Of a stretch of 64,000 nt of DNA, positions 34,103-41,250 are shown one piece after another. The stretch comes from DATAZK01 sp963731205 (GTDB lineage: Bacteria > Actinomycetota > Actinomycetes > Frankiales > Frankiaceae). The notes beneath the pieces are model-generated. The model ran no database searches. It was not told the origin of the DNA and was given only the letters and a program-made list of their open reading frames with translations. How positions within the stretch are numbered: position 1 is the stretch's first letter; each line of letters begins with the position of its first letter. The stretch spans positions 1,302,001-1,366,000 of the forward strand of contig CAVSUJ010000001.1 of assembly GCA_963731205.1 (NCBI GenBank). The letters are read 5' to 3'. Position numbers and translations under genes: made by a program.

Positions 34103-35773
34103 CTGAACGACCAAACGATCCCGTCTGCTCAAAGCGATGTCCCCGTCAGTGCCTCGTTGCCTGACAGTGCCAGTGAAATCGCCCCCGATGTCCCGCTCGT
34201 CGAAGCGGACACCGACGCCGAGCCCGCCCCTGATTTCGCCTCCTTCGGGGTCAGCACCCCGATCGTGACGGCCCTCGCCGAGGCCGGCATCACCGCACCG
34301 TTCCCGATCCAGGCGCTCACGCTGCCGATCGCGCTCGAGGGCACCGATGTCATCGGCCAGGCACGTACCGGCACCGGCAAGACGCTGGCCTTCGGCATCC
34401 CCATCCTCGAGCGGGTCACCGCCGGCCGGGCCGCAGAGCCCGACGGCCTGCGCCCGCTGGCCCTCGCCGTCGTTCCCACCCGTGAGCTGTGCGTCCAGGT
34501 GACGGAAGACCTGAAGCGCGCCGGTCGGCTGCTCGGCACCCGGGTGCTTGCCGTCTACGGCGGCCGTGCCTACGAGCCGCAGGTCGAGGCGCTGAAGGCC
34601 GGCGTCGAGGTCGTCGTCGGCACCCCCGGCCGGCTGCTCGACCTCGCTCGCCAGCGCCACCTCGACCTCTCCGGCGTCCGCGCGCTCGTGCTGGACGAGG
34701 CCGACGAGATGCTCGACCTCGGGTTCCTGCCCGATGTCGAATCCATCCTCGAGCAGGTCTCCTCCGACCGCCAGACCATGCTGTTCTCGGCGACCATGCC
34801 CGGCCCGGTCGTCGCGCTGGCCCGGCGCTTCCTGACCCGTCCGGTGCACATCCGCGCTGAAATGCCCGATGAGAACCGCACCGTCCCCACCACCCACCAG
34901 CACGTCTTCCGGGCGCACGCGCTCGACAAGGCCGAGACCCTCACCCGGGTCCTGCAGGCCAAGGACCGCGGGCTGGCGATGGTCTTCGTGCGCACCAAGC
35001 GCACCGCCGACAAGGTCGCCGCCGACCTTTCCGAGCGCGGTTTCGCCGCCGCCGCCGTCCATGGCGACCTCGGCCAGGGCGCCCGTGAGCAGGCGCTGCG
35101 GGCGTTCCGCGCCGGCAAGATCGACACCCTTGTCGCCACTGACGTCGCGGCCCGCGGCATCGACGTCGCGGGTGTCACCCACGTGATCAATTACCAGTGC
35201 CCCGAGGACGAGAAGATCTACCTGCACCGCATCGGGCGCACCGGCCGGGCCGGCGAGAAGGGCGTGGCGGTCACCTTCGTCGACTGGGACGACCTGGCGC
35301 GCTGGCGGATGGTCAACGAGGCGCTGAAGCTGCCGTTCCCCGACCCGCCGGAGACGTACTCCACGTCAGACCACCTCTACGAGGCGCTCGACATCCCCCG
35401 CACGGCGAAGGGCACCTTGCCCCGCGACCAGCGGGTACGCGCCGGGCTCGCCGCCGAGCAGGTCGAAGATCTCGGAGAGACGGGCCGGCGCAGCAAGTCC
35501 CCGTCGCGCGGTCGCGAATCGGGCCGTCAGGACTCGGCGCGTCAGGATTCGTCGCGTCAGGACTCGGAGCGCCCCGCCGCCAAGCGGACGCCCCGGGCCC
35601 GTACCCGCACTCGAGGCGGGGCCGGCACGAGTGCCCTCATCGAGTCGGGCGCGGCCGAGAGTTCGACTCCGGAGCAGGGCGGCGACGCTCCCGCCCGGCG
35701 TCGGCGCAGGCGCGGTGGCCGGGGCCGGGGTAACGGCGCCGGAGGCGAGCAGGGCGTAGCCGAAGCCAGCTAG
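34103..35773 (+). CDS. rhlE: DEAD-box RNA helicase (RhlE-like), probable CTG start
   Basis: This is an ATP-dependent RNA helicase. The Q motif is in FASFGV...PFPIQ, followed by ARTGTGKT, PTRELC, TPGR, DEAD, SAT, a Q-rich region, ARGIDVAG and HRIGRTGRAG. The C-terminal tail is an Arg/Ser/Asp repeat (RQDS units) ending in an RRRRRGGRGRG basic tract that binds RNA. The first ATG/GTG/TTG in frame is TTG 34157, which lacks a ribosome-binding site. CTG 34103 has AGGAG 6 nt upstream and is in frame, so I prefer it (about 556 residues). A 30-codon ORF lies just upstream. It corresponds to Rv3211. Confidence 0.92.
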   Translation: MNDQTIPSAQSDVPVSASLPDSASEIAPDVPLVEADTDAEPAPDFASFGVSTPIVTALAEAGITAPFPIQALTLPIALEGTDVIGQARTGTGKTLAFGIPILERVTAGRAAEPDGLRPLALAVVPTRELCVQVTEDLKRAGRLLGTRVLAVYGGRAYEPQVEALKAGVEVVVGTPGRLLDLARQRHLDLSGVRALVLDEADEMLDLGFLPDVESILEQVSSDRQTMLFSATMPGPVVALARRFLTRPVHIRAEMPDENRTVPTTHQHVFRAHALDKAETLTRVLQAKDRGLAMVFVRTKRTADKVAADLSERGFAAAAVHGDLGQGAREQALRAFRAGKIDTLVATDVAARGIDVAGVTHVINYQCPEDEKIYLHRIGRTGRAGEKGVAVTFVDWDDLARWRMVNEALKLPFPDPPETYSTSDHLYEALDIPRTAKGTLPRDQRVRAGLAAEQVEDLGETGRRSKSPSRGRESGRQDSARQDSSRQDSERPAAKRTPRARTRTRGGAGTSALIESGAAESSTPEQGGDAPARRRRRRGGRGRGNGAGGEQGVAEAS

Positions 35774-35829
35774 CCTGCGCGAACGGACGAGAATTCAAGG
35801 CCGGCGCCTGGGGAGCCGATGCCTGCCGG

Positions 35830-36288
35830 GTGGCGCTCTTCAAGCATGCTGACCCCAACTCCGGAGCCGTGAACTGGACCGGAGACGAAGCGAGCGATCT
35901 GCTGCAGTGGCTCTCAGAGCTGAGCGGCTGCCCGACGATCACGCATCCGATGGTGCTGCAATGCGCGCGCCACGAGGACGACCCGCAGTTCTGCGGCTAC
36001 GTACAGGCTGACCCCCGCGAGGGAGTGGCCCGGCGCCGCTGCGTCGCCTGTGCCCAGGTGACCGACCTGGTGGACAGCGGCGACCGCTGGACGTTCCCCG
36101 AGACCCACGAATGCCCGTCGTGCTGCCAGTCGCTGGTCGAGCTGGCAGTCGGCATCAGCGCCGACGAGGACGGTCATGCCCGGTGGCTCGCGCTCGCGTC
36201 GCGCTGCGTGGGCTGCGGTCGCATCACCGGCCTGACCGATGCTGTGCTCGACGGACGCCCGGTCGAAGAGGTCCTCGCCAGCGTCTGA
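35830..36288 (+). CDS. Cysteine-rich zinc-ribbon protein, unknown function
   Basis: This is a 152-residue protein with several Cys pairs that suggest two zinc ribbons: CARH...C, CVAC, CPSCC and CVGC. Function is unknown. It begins MALFKHADPNSG from the GTG at 35830; the ribosome-binding site is weak. It is followed after 14 nt by a metallophosphoesterase, and a second small zinc-ribbon protein is encoded 0.5 kb on, on the opposite strand. Confidence 0.7.
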   Translation: MALFKHADPNSGAVNWTGDEASDLLQWLSELSGCPTITHPMVLQCARHEDDPQFCGYVQADPREGVARRRCVACAQVTDLVDSGDRWTFPETHECPSCCQSLVELAVGISADEDGHARWLALASRCVGCGRITGLTDAVLDGRPVEEVLASV

Positions 36289-36302
36289 GGCAGGCTGTTG
36301 TA

Positions 36303-36797
36303 GTGCACCTGCTCGTCCTCGCCGACACCCACCTGCCCAAGCGGGCGCGTGAGCTTCCGGCCGAAGTGTGGGACGAGGTTGCCGCGGCCGATGTCGTCGT
36401 TCACGCCGGCGACTGGGTCGACGTGGACCTGCTCGACCGGCTGCAGAGAGCCTCACGCCGGCTGATCGGCGTCTACGGCAACAACGACGGGCCGCAGCTG
36501 CGGGCCCGGCTTCCGGAGACCGCCCACGCCGCGCTCGAGGGGGTACGTGTCACGGTCGTCCACGAAACCGGCGCCGCAAAGGGGCGCGAGGCCCGGGCCG
36601 ACCGCGCCTACCCGGACACCGATCTGCTGATCTTCGGTCATTCACACATTCCGTGGGATTCCTGCTCACCCGGCGGGATCCGGCTGCTGAACCCCGGCTC
36701 CCCCACCGACCGGCGCCGCCAGCCGCACCGGACCTACCTCACGGTGGAGCTGGCCCTGGGAACAGTGCAGCACGTGCGATTGCACGAGCTTCGGTGA
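36303..36797 (+). CDS. YfcE/MJ0936-type metallophosphoesterase
   Basis: This is a 164-residue calcineurin-like phosphodiesterase of the YfcE/MJ0936 class. The two-metal site is built from LADTHLP (Asp, His), HAGDWVD (Asp), YGNNDG (Asn-Asp), a VVHETG His and FGHSHIP (His-x-His). The substrate is probably a small phosphodiester. The GTG at 36303 begins directly with the first conserved strand; in-frame upstream sequence overlaps the preceding zinc-ribbon gene. Confidence 0.9.
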   Translation: MHLLVLADTHLPKRARELPAEVWDEVAAADVVVHAGDWVDVDLLDRLQRASRRLIGVYGNNDGPQLRARLPETAHAALEGVRVTVVHETGAAKGREARADRAYPDTDLLIFGHSHIPWDSCSPGGIRLLNPGSPTDRRRQPHRTYLTVELALGTVQHVRLHELR

Positions 36798-36798
36798 A

Positions 36799-37128
36799 TC
36801 AGAGGCGCATCCGGACGCGGGTCCAGGTCCAGTCGCCGCACGCCGGGCAGTGCAGCCAGGCCGGATACCTGCCGCGGATGACCGGCAGATAGAGACTCGG
36901 GACGACCAGGCGGAGGGCTTGGCGCAGCGCGAGCACCGAGACCTCGTGGCAGCTCGAGCACTCGATCGAGATCGAGCCGAACGCGGCTTCTCCGGGCTCG
37001 TCGACGCTGAACAGCGGGCGACGGGCCAGGCTTCCTGCGGGCGGGGGCGGAGGCTGCCTGCCGGGCGCCCGGGCCGGCTCGGCCGTGCGGGGGCGCAGCC
37101 GGTCAAAGCTCGGCTGGGGCCGGCTCAT
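36799..37128 (-). CDS. Small zinc-ribbon protein, ParA partner gene
   Basis: This is a 109-residue protein with a Pro-rich N-terminus (about 1-45) and two CxxC pairs, CSSC (about 58-61) and CPAC (about 92-95), forming one probable zinc ribbon. Its ATG overlaps the stop of the ParA-like gene by 4 nt, so the two are coupled and probably functionally linked. It ends 2 nt from the convergent metallophosphoesterase. Function is unknown. Confidence 0.72.
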   Translation of the reverse strand: MSRPQPSFDRLRPRTAEPARAPGRQPPPPPAGSLARRPLFSVDEPGEAAFGSISIECSSCHEVSVLALRQALRLVVPSLYLPVIRGRYPAWLHCPACGDWTWTRVRMRL

Positions 37129-37967
37129 GCCGACACCCGCTTGCCGGAACGAGACCGCGGGCGGGCGGGTGGCTCGTCGAGCGAGATCGTCACCGGCGCC
37201 GCGGCGAGGTCAACGTGTTCGGTCAGCAGGCGGGCGTGCTCGCGGTAGGCCTCGGAGCCGCGCCCGCGGGACGCGGTGACGAGCACCGAACGTCCGGCCG
37301 CGGGCGCCTCGGCGAAGCGCACGGACTTGGGAATCGGCGGTTCGAGCACCGGCAGCCCGTAGCGCTCGGCGACATCGGCGACGACCGAACGGGCGTGTGT
37401 GGTGCGCCCGTCGTAGAGCGTCGGCAGCACGCCGCGCACCCCTAGCCCGCGGTTGGTGAGCCGTTGCACGTCGGCGATCGTGTCGAGCAGCTGGCCTACA
37501 CCACGATGGGAAAGTGTCTCGCACTGCAGAGGAATCAGCACTTCCTGGGCTGCGGTGAGCGCGTTGATCGTCAGCACGCCGAGCGACGGCGCGCAGTCGA
37601 GCAGGACGTCGTCGTAGCTGTCGGCGACCTCTTCCAACGCGTCGCGCAACACGTACTCGCGGCCGGTGCGCGGCAGCAACATCGCCTCGGCGCCGGCCAG
37701 ATCGATGGTCGACGGCAGGATCGCCGGGCCGTCTTCGGTCGACGCGATCGCCACCGCCGCGCTCACCCGTCCGAGCAGCACGTCGTGCACCGAAAGGTCG
37801 AGGGACTCCGGATCCAGTCCGAGTGAAAATGTCAGGCAGGCCTGCGGATCGAGGTCGACGAGCAGCACCCGCCTGCCGAGCTCGGCGAGCGCGACGCCCA
37901 GGCTGGCGACGGTCGTCGTCTTGGCGACGCCGCCCTTTTGGTTGGCAACGGCGATGACCCGGCCCAT
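37125..37967 (-). CDS. ParA/Soj-family ATPase
   Basis: This is a ParA-type deviant-Walker ATPase of about 280 residues. It starts MGRVIAVANQKGGVAKTTT (KGGVAKTT P-loop with signature Lys), then LLVDLDPQA (Walker A') and DDVLLDCAPSLG (Walker B). It resembles the orphan ParA Rv3213c, which sits at the same place in mycobacteria rather than beside oriC, so a positioning or cell-cycle role is more likely than chromosome partition. ATG 37976 (three codons earlier) is equally possible. The C-terminal 25 residues are basic. Confidence 0.9.
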   Translation of the reverse strand: MGRVIAVANQKGGVAKTTTVASLGVALAELGRRVLLVDLDPQACLTFSLGLDPESLDLSVHDVLLGRVSAAVAIASTEDGPAILPSTIDLAGAEAMLLPRTGREYVLRDALEEVADSYDDVLLDCAPSLGVLTINALTAAQEVLIPLQCETLSHRGVGQLLDTIADVQRLTNRGLGVRGVLPTLYDGRTTHARSVVADVAERYGLPVLEPPIPKSVRFAEAPAAGRSVLVTASRGRGSEAYREHARLLTEHVDLAAAPVTISLDEPPARPRSRSGKRVSA

Positions 37968-38152
37968 GCGCCCCATCCTGTCCGCCGTCGGCTCCTCGAA
38001 CAACCGCCTGAGGGCATCGCCGAGCGTGTCGTTTCTGCGGCTGCGCAAGTTCACCCCAACGACACAGGCGGATGTCAGCGAAAGTTCGAGGTTCGCCGCG
38101 ATTCGTCCTGCATGGCACGCTGGTAAAGGTGACCAGCAGCGGAGCGCAAGAG

Positions 38153-39001
38153 GTGGCAGACGAGGACGCAAAGCCGCTTCCGTTCGCCGCCGATCCGGGA
38201 ATTTTCGGGCCGGATAGCGTCACCTGGCGCGTGCACGGCGACCCGCTGCTCGGCCTCGGGGGACTACGCGCGCTTCTCCTGCAAGCGCTGCACCCGTTGG
38301 CCATGGCGGGGGTCGCGGCCCACTCGGAGTTTCGCGCCGATCCGTGGGGCCGGCTGGTGCGTACCGCCCGCTATGTCGGCACCGTCACCTACGGCACGAC
38401 CGCCGATGCACACCGTGCCGCCGCCCGCGTGCGCGGCCTGCACCGCAGGGTCAACGGTCTCGACCCGCTCACCGAACGCCCTTACAGCGCAAGCGATCCG
38501 GAGCTTCTGACGTGGGTGCACGTGACCGAGGTCGACTCGTTTCTGACCACGGCGCGCCGCGGCGGACTTGCGGTCACTGCTTCGGAGGCCGACCGCTACG
38601 TCGCCGAGCAGGCGGTGGCCGGAGCACTGCTCGGGGTGCCGGACGACCTGGCGCCGCACTCGGTCGCCGAGATCGCGGAGTACTACACCCGGATGCGCCC
38701 TCAGCTGGAGGTGGGAGCGCAGGCCCGGGAGGCGGCGCGTTTCGTCATCCACCCGCCGATGCCGCGCAAGGTCGCCCTCCTGACCCCGGCACGGCCGGCC
38801 TGGTACGGCCTGGGAACGCTGGCGTTCACGCTGCTCCCCCGGTGGGCGCGCGGGATGTACCGGCTGCCCGGCCTCCCGCTGACCGATCTCGGGGGGACGC
38901 TCGCGGTGCGCGCGCTGCACAGCGGGCTGATGCTGCTGCCGAAGGCCCAGCGTGACGGGCCGGCGCTGACCGCCGCCAGGGAGCGGCTCGGGCTGGAATG
39001 A
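38153..39001 (+). CDS. MpaB-type oxygenase (DUF2236)
   Basis: This is a protein of about 282 residues of the DUF2236/MpaB (latex-clearing-protein-like) family. It is mostly helical with the pattern LQALHPLAMAGVAAHS (candidate haem-ligand His), WVHVTEVDSFL and EYYTRMRPQL. Some relatives are b-type-haem or metal oxygenases acting on polymers or lipids. I chose GTG at 38153 (CGGAG 8 nt before); GTG 38129 or ATG 38072 are alternatives. It is divergent from the ParA gene. Confidence 0.85.
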   Translation: MADEDAKPLPFAADPGIFGPDSVTWRVHGDPLLGLGGLRALLLQALHPLAMAGVAAHSEFRADPWGRLVRTARYVGTVTYGTTADAHRAAARVRGLHRRVNGLDPLTERPYSASDPELLTWVHVTEVDSFLTTARRGGLAVTASEADRYVAEQAVAGALLGVPDDLAPHSVAEIAEYYTRMRPQLEVGAQAREAARFVIHPPMPRKVALLTPARPAWYGLGTLAFTLLPRWARGMYRLPGLPLTDLGGTLAVRALHSGLMLLPKAQRDGPALTAARERLGLE

Positions 39002-39003
39002 AG

Positions 39004-39702
39004 CTAGCGCCGGCGTTCGCTCGCCGGCGTGCGCTTGATGATGTTGCCCTCGTGGTCGATCTCCACGAGGTCGCGCAGCGGCGGCGGGCGGCGCGGCTTG
39101 CGCCGGCTAGGGGGCCGGCGCAGCCACCACCACAGCGCGATGGCCCCCACTGCCAGCACGATCGCCATGACGATCAGCAATGCCGGTCCCACCGGGCCCC
39201 CGGCGTGGCTCGGTCCGGGCGCGTCAGCCAAGGCGCCGCTACCCGCAAGGGACTGCATGAGCGCCATCAGCGCGCCGGTCGCGTCGCCGGTGGCGGGAAG
39301 CACGGCCTGGGCCGAGCCGAGCTCGTCACCCAGCCCGCCGGGAGCCGTCGTACTCGAGCCGTAGAGCTTGCCGCCGACCAGCACGACGAACGTGCCGCCC
39401 TTGCCCAGCTGCGACGACAGCAACGCCGGCAGCGCCGCCGGGTCGGCCGGCGCATCGGCCGTGGCCGTCGCGGCGACATCAGCGGTCGGCAGCGCGGCGA
39501 AGTAGGTGCCCTTCGGGATCACCTTCAGCAACCGGGCGGCATCGATGGACGGACCGCCCGCCGCGGGGTCGAGGTAGACGGGGCTCTTCTTCAGCGCCGC
39601 CTCGACGCCCGCCAGCGACGGGCCCGACGCGAGCGCCGGCGTGACGAATCCGGCAAGAAGCGCGACGACGCCGGCCAGAAGCAGGACCGCGATCCGGCGC
39701 AT
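39004..39702 (-). CDS. Secreted/membrane protein of unknown function
   Basis: This is a 232-residue protein with a signal peptide (about 1-25, ending ALA), an extracytoplasmic domain (about 30-160), one transmembrane helix (about 175-193, ending WWWL) and a basic cytoplasmic tail with an RRxPxRRK-type stretch. This resembles actinobacterial membrane proteins with a short TPM-like outer domain (Rv1476 type), but I cannot confirm the family. Its start overlaps the marC stop by 1 nt. Confidence 0.7.
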   Translation of the reverse strand: MRRIAVLLLAGVVALLAGFVTPALASGPSLAGVEAALKKSPVYLDPAAGGPSIDAARLLKVIPKGTYFAALPTADVAATATADAPADPAALPALLSSQLGKGGTFVVLVGGKLYGSSTTAPGGLGDELGSAQAVLPATGDATGALMALMQSLAGSGALADAPGPSHAGGPVGPALLIVMAIVLAVGAIALWWWLRRPPSRRKPRRPPPLRDLVEIDHEGNIIKRTPASERRR

Positions 39703-40334
39703 CAGACGTGACCGCCCGGATGCCGGACGAACGCCGTGATCGAGTCGGCGACCAGCTGCACGGCGATCGCCGACAGCAACAGGCCGAAAATGCGTGTCAG
39801 CAAGGAGATTCCCGTGTCCTTGATCAGCCGGATGAGCAGCACGGAGAAGCGTAGAGCTGAGTACAGCACAAGATGGACTGCCAGCACCGCCGCGATGATC
39901 GCGAGCAGCCCGGCCACCCCGTGGGCGCTGCGGACGAAGACGATCGTCGCGACGATGGCTCCCGGCCCGGCGAGCAGCGGGGTGCCCAGCGGGACCAGTG
40001 CCACGTTCACGTCGCGGACCTCTACCGGGGCGTCGGTGCGCCCGGTCAACAGCTCCAACGCGACCAGGAGCAGCAGCAGGCCGCCGGCCCCCTGCAGCGC
40101 GGGCAGCGTGATTCCCAGATAGTTCAGGATCGATTGGCCGAAGACGGCGAAGACCCCGATGACGACGCCCGCCGTCAGCACGGCCTGCCAGGCGAGTCGG
40201 TGGCGCGCCTTCATCGTTCGGCCGTTGGTGAGCGCCAGGAACACCGGTACGGTGCCCAGCGGATCCATGATCACCATGAGCGTGACGAAGACCTCACCGA
40301 AGAGCTTGCCGTCGAAGTAGTGGAGGTGGCTCAT
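39702..40334 (-). CDS. MarC-family integral membrane protein
   Basis: This is a 210-residue polytopic protein with six predicted transmembrane helices and the MarC-typical MDPLGTVPVFLAL near helix 1 and TPLLAGPGAI before helix 4. The transport function of the family is unproven. It is in a minus-strand run with the PHP gene upstream (7 nt) and the membrane protein downstream. Confidence 0.9.
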   Translation of the reverse strand: MSHLHYFDGKLFGEVFVTLMVIMDPLGTVPVFLALTNGRTMKARHRLAWQAVLTAGVVIGVFAVFGQSILNYLGITLPALQGAGGLLLLLVALELLTGRTDAPVEVRDVNVALVPLGTPLLAGPGAIVATIVFVRSAHGVAGLLAIIAAVLAVHLVLYSALRFSVLLIRLIKDTGISLLTRIFGLLLSAIAVQLVADSITAFVRHPGGHV

Positions 40335-40341
40335 CGCGGTC

Positions 40342-41205
40342 TCAGACCGGATCGGTGACGGGTGGCCGTCCCGTCACTCCCGCGAGCAGCCGCTCGAGCT
40401 GACGCGGATCGGTCGTCTCCGCACCGATTCCCTGCTCCTTGCGGGCACCGTGATAGTCGCTGCTGCCGGTGACGACGAGCTCCAGCTCATCCGCCAGCCG
40501 GCGGAGCGCCTCCCGATCCTCGGGGGCGTGGTCGGGATGGTCGACCTCGACGCCGGTCAGGCCGACCGCGGCCAGCGCGCGGATCTCGGGCTCACCGACG
40601 ACCGCGCCGCGTAGCCGGGCGTAGGGGTGGGCGAACACCGTCACCCCGCCGGCACCGGCGACCTTCGCCACCGCGTCGACGACGTCCCAGCCCTCGCGCG
40701 GCACCCGGTAGCGCCCGCCGGCCCACTCGGGACCGAAGGCAGCATCGAAGGAAGGGGCGAGCCCGGATTCGGCGAGCAGGCTCGCGAAGTGCGGACGGCC
40801 GACCGTGCCGTGCTCCGCCTGGCGCAGCAGTGGCTCGAGGGAGAGGTCGTAGCCGTCGTCGCGCAACATCTGCTGCCACGTCAGCACCCGGTCGACGCGC
40901 GCCTCCCGCATCCGGAGCCGCTCGGCCGCGAGGGCGGGCTCCTCGGGATCGAAGCCGTACGCGAGCAGATGCATGCTGATCCGGCGGCCGAGCACCGGCA
41001 CGTCGACGGTGCAGGAGAGCTCCGAGCCGAGCAGGAGCGTGAGCCCCCGGGGCCGGACGGCCATCGCCTCGGCCCAGCCACCGGTGGTGTCGTGATCGGT
41101 CAGCGCAAGGACGTCGAGCCCGGCCTCAACGGCTCCGGCGATGACCGCTGAAGGGGTGTCGGTGCCATCAGAGGCCGTCGAATGGGTGTGCAGATCGATA
41201 CGCAG
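40342..41205 (-). CDS. PHP-domain phosphoesterase, CTG start
   Basis: This is a PHP-superfamily phosphoesterase of about 287 residues (family members include 3',5'-nucleoside bisphosphate phosphatases). The metal motifs are all present when the gene is read from CTG 41205: RIDLHTHSTASDG and ALTDHDT at the N-terminus, then GSEL, FAHPYAR and TGSSDYHG. No ATG, GTG or TTG occurs in frame between the previous in-frame stop (41251-41253) and these motifs, and GGAG lies 7 nt before the CTG. A start at ATG 41064 would delete both metal-binding motifs. The upstream stop belongs to the transglycosylase gene. Confidence 0.88.
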   Translation of the reverse strand: MRIDLHTHSTASDGTDTPSAVIAGAVEAGLDVLALTDHDTTGGWAEAMAVRPRGLTLLLGSELSCTVDVPVLGRRISMHLLAYGFDPEEPALAAERLRMREARVDRVLTWQQMLRDDGYDLSLEPLLRQAEHGTVGRPHFASLLAESGLAPSFDAAFGPEWAGGRYRVPREGWDVVDAVAKVAGAGGVTVFAHPYARLRGAVVGEPEIRALAAVGLTGVEVDHPDHAPEDREALRRLADELELVVTGSSDYHGARKEQGIGAETTDPRQLERLLAGVTGRPPVTDPV

Positions 41206-41250
41206 CGCTGACTCCTGTCCGGCTGCGATCGTACGGGAGCGGTGAGCTCG

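Noticed and set aside
36111..36302. 64-codon upstream extension of the metallophosphoesterase
   Set aside because: It overlaps the zinc-ribbon gene and is Arg-rich without conservation; GTG 36303 begins at the first conserved strand.
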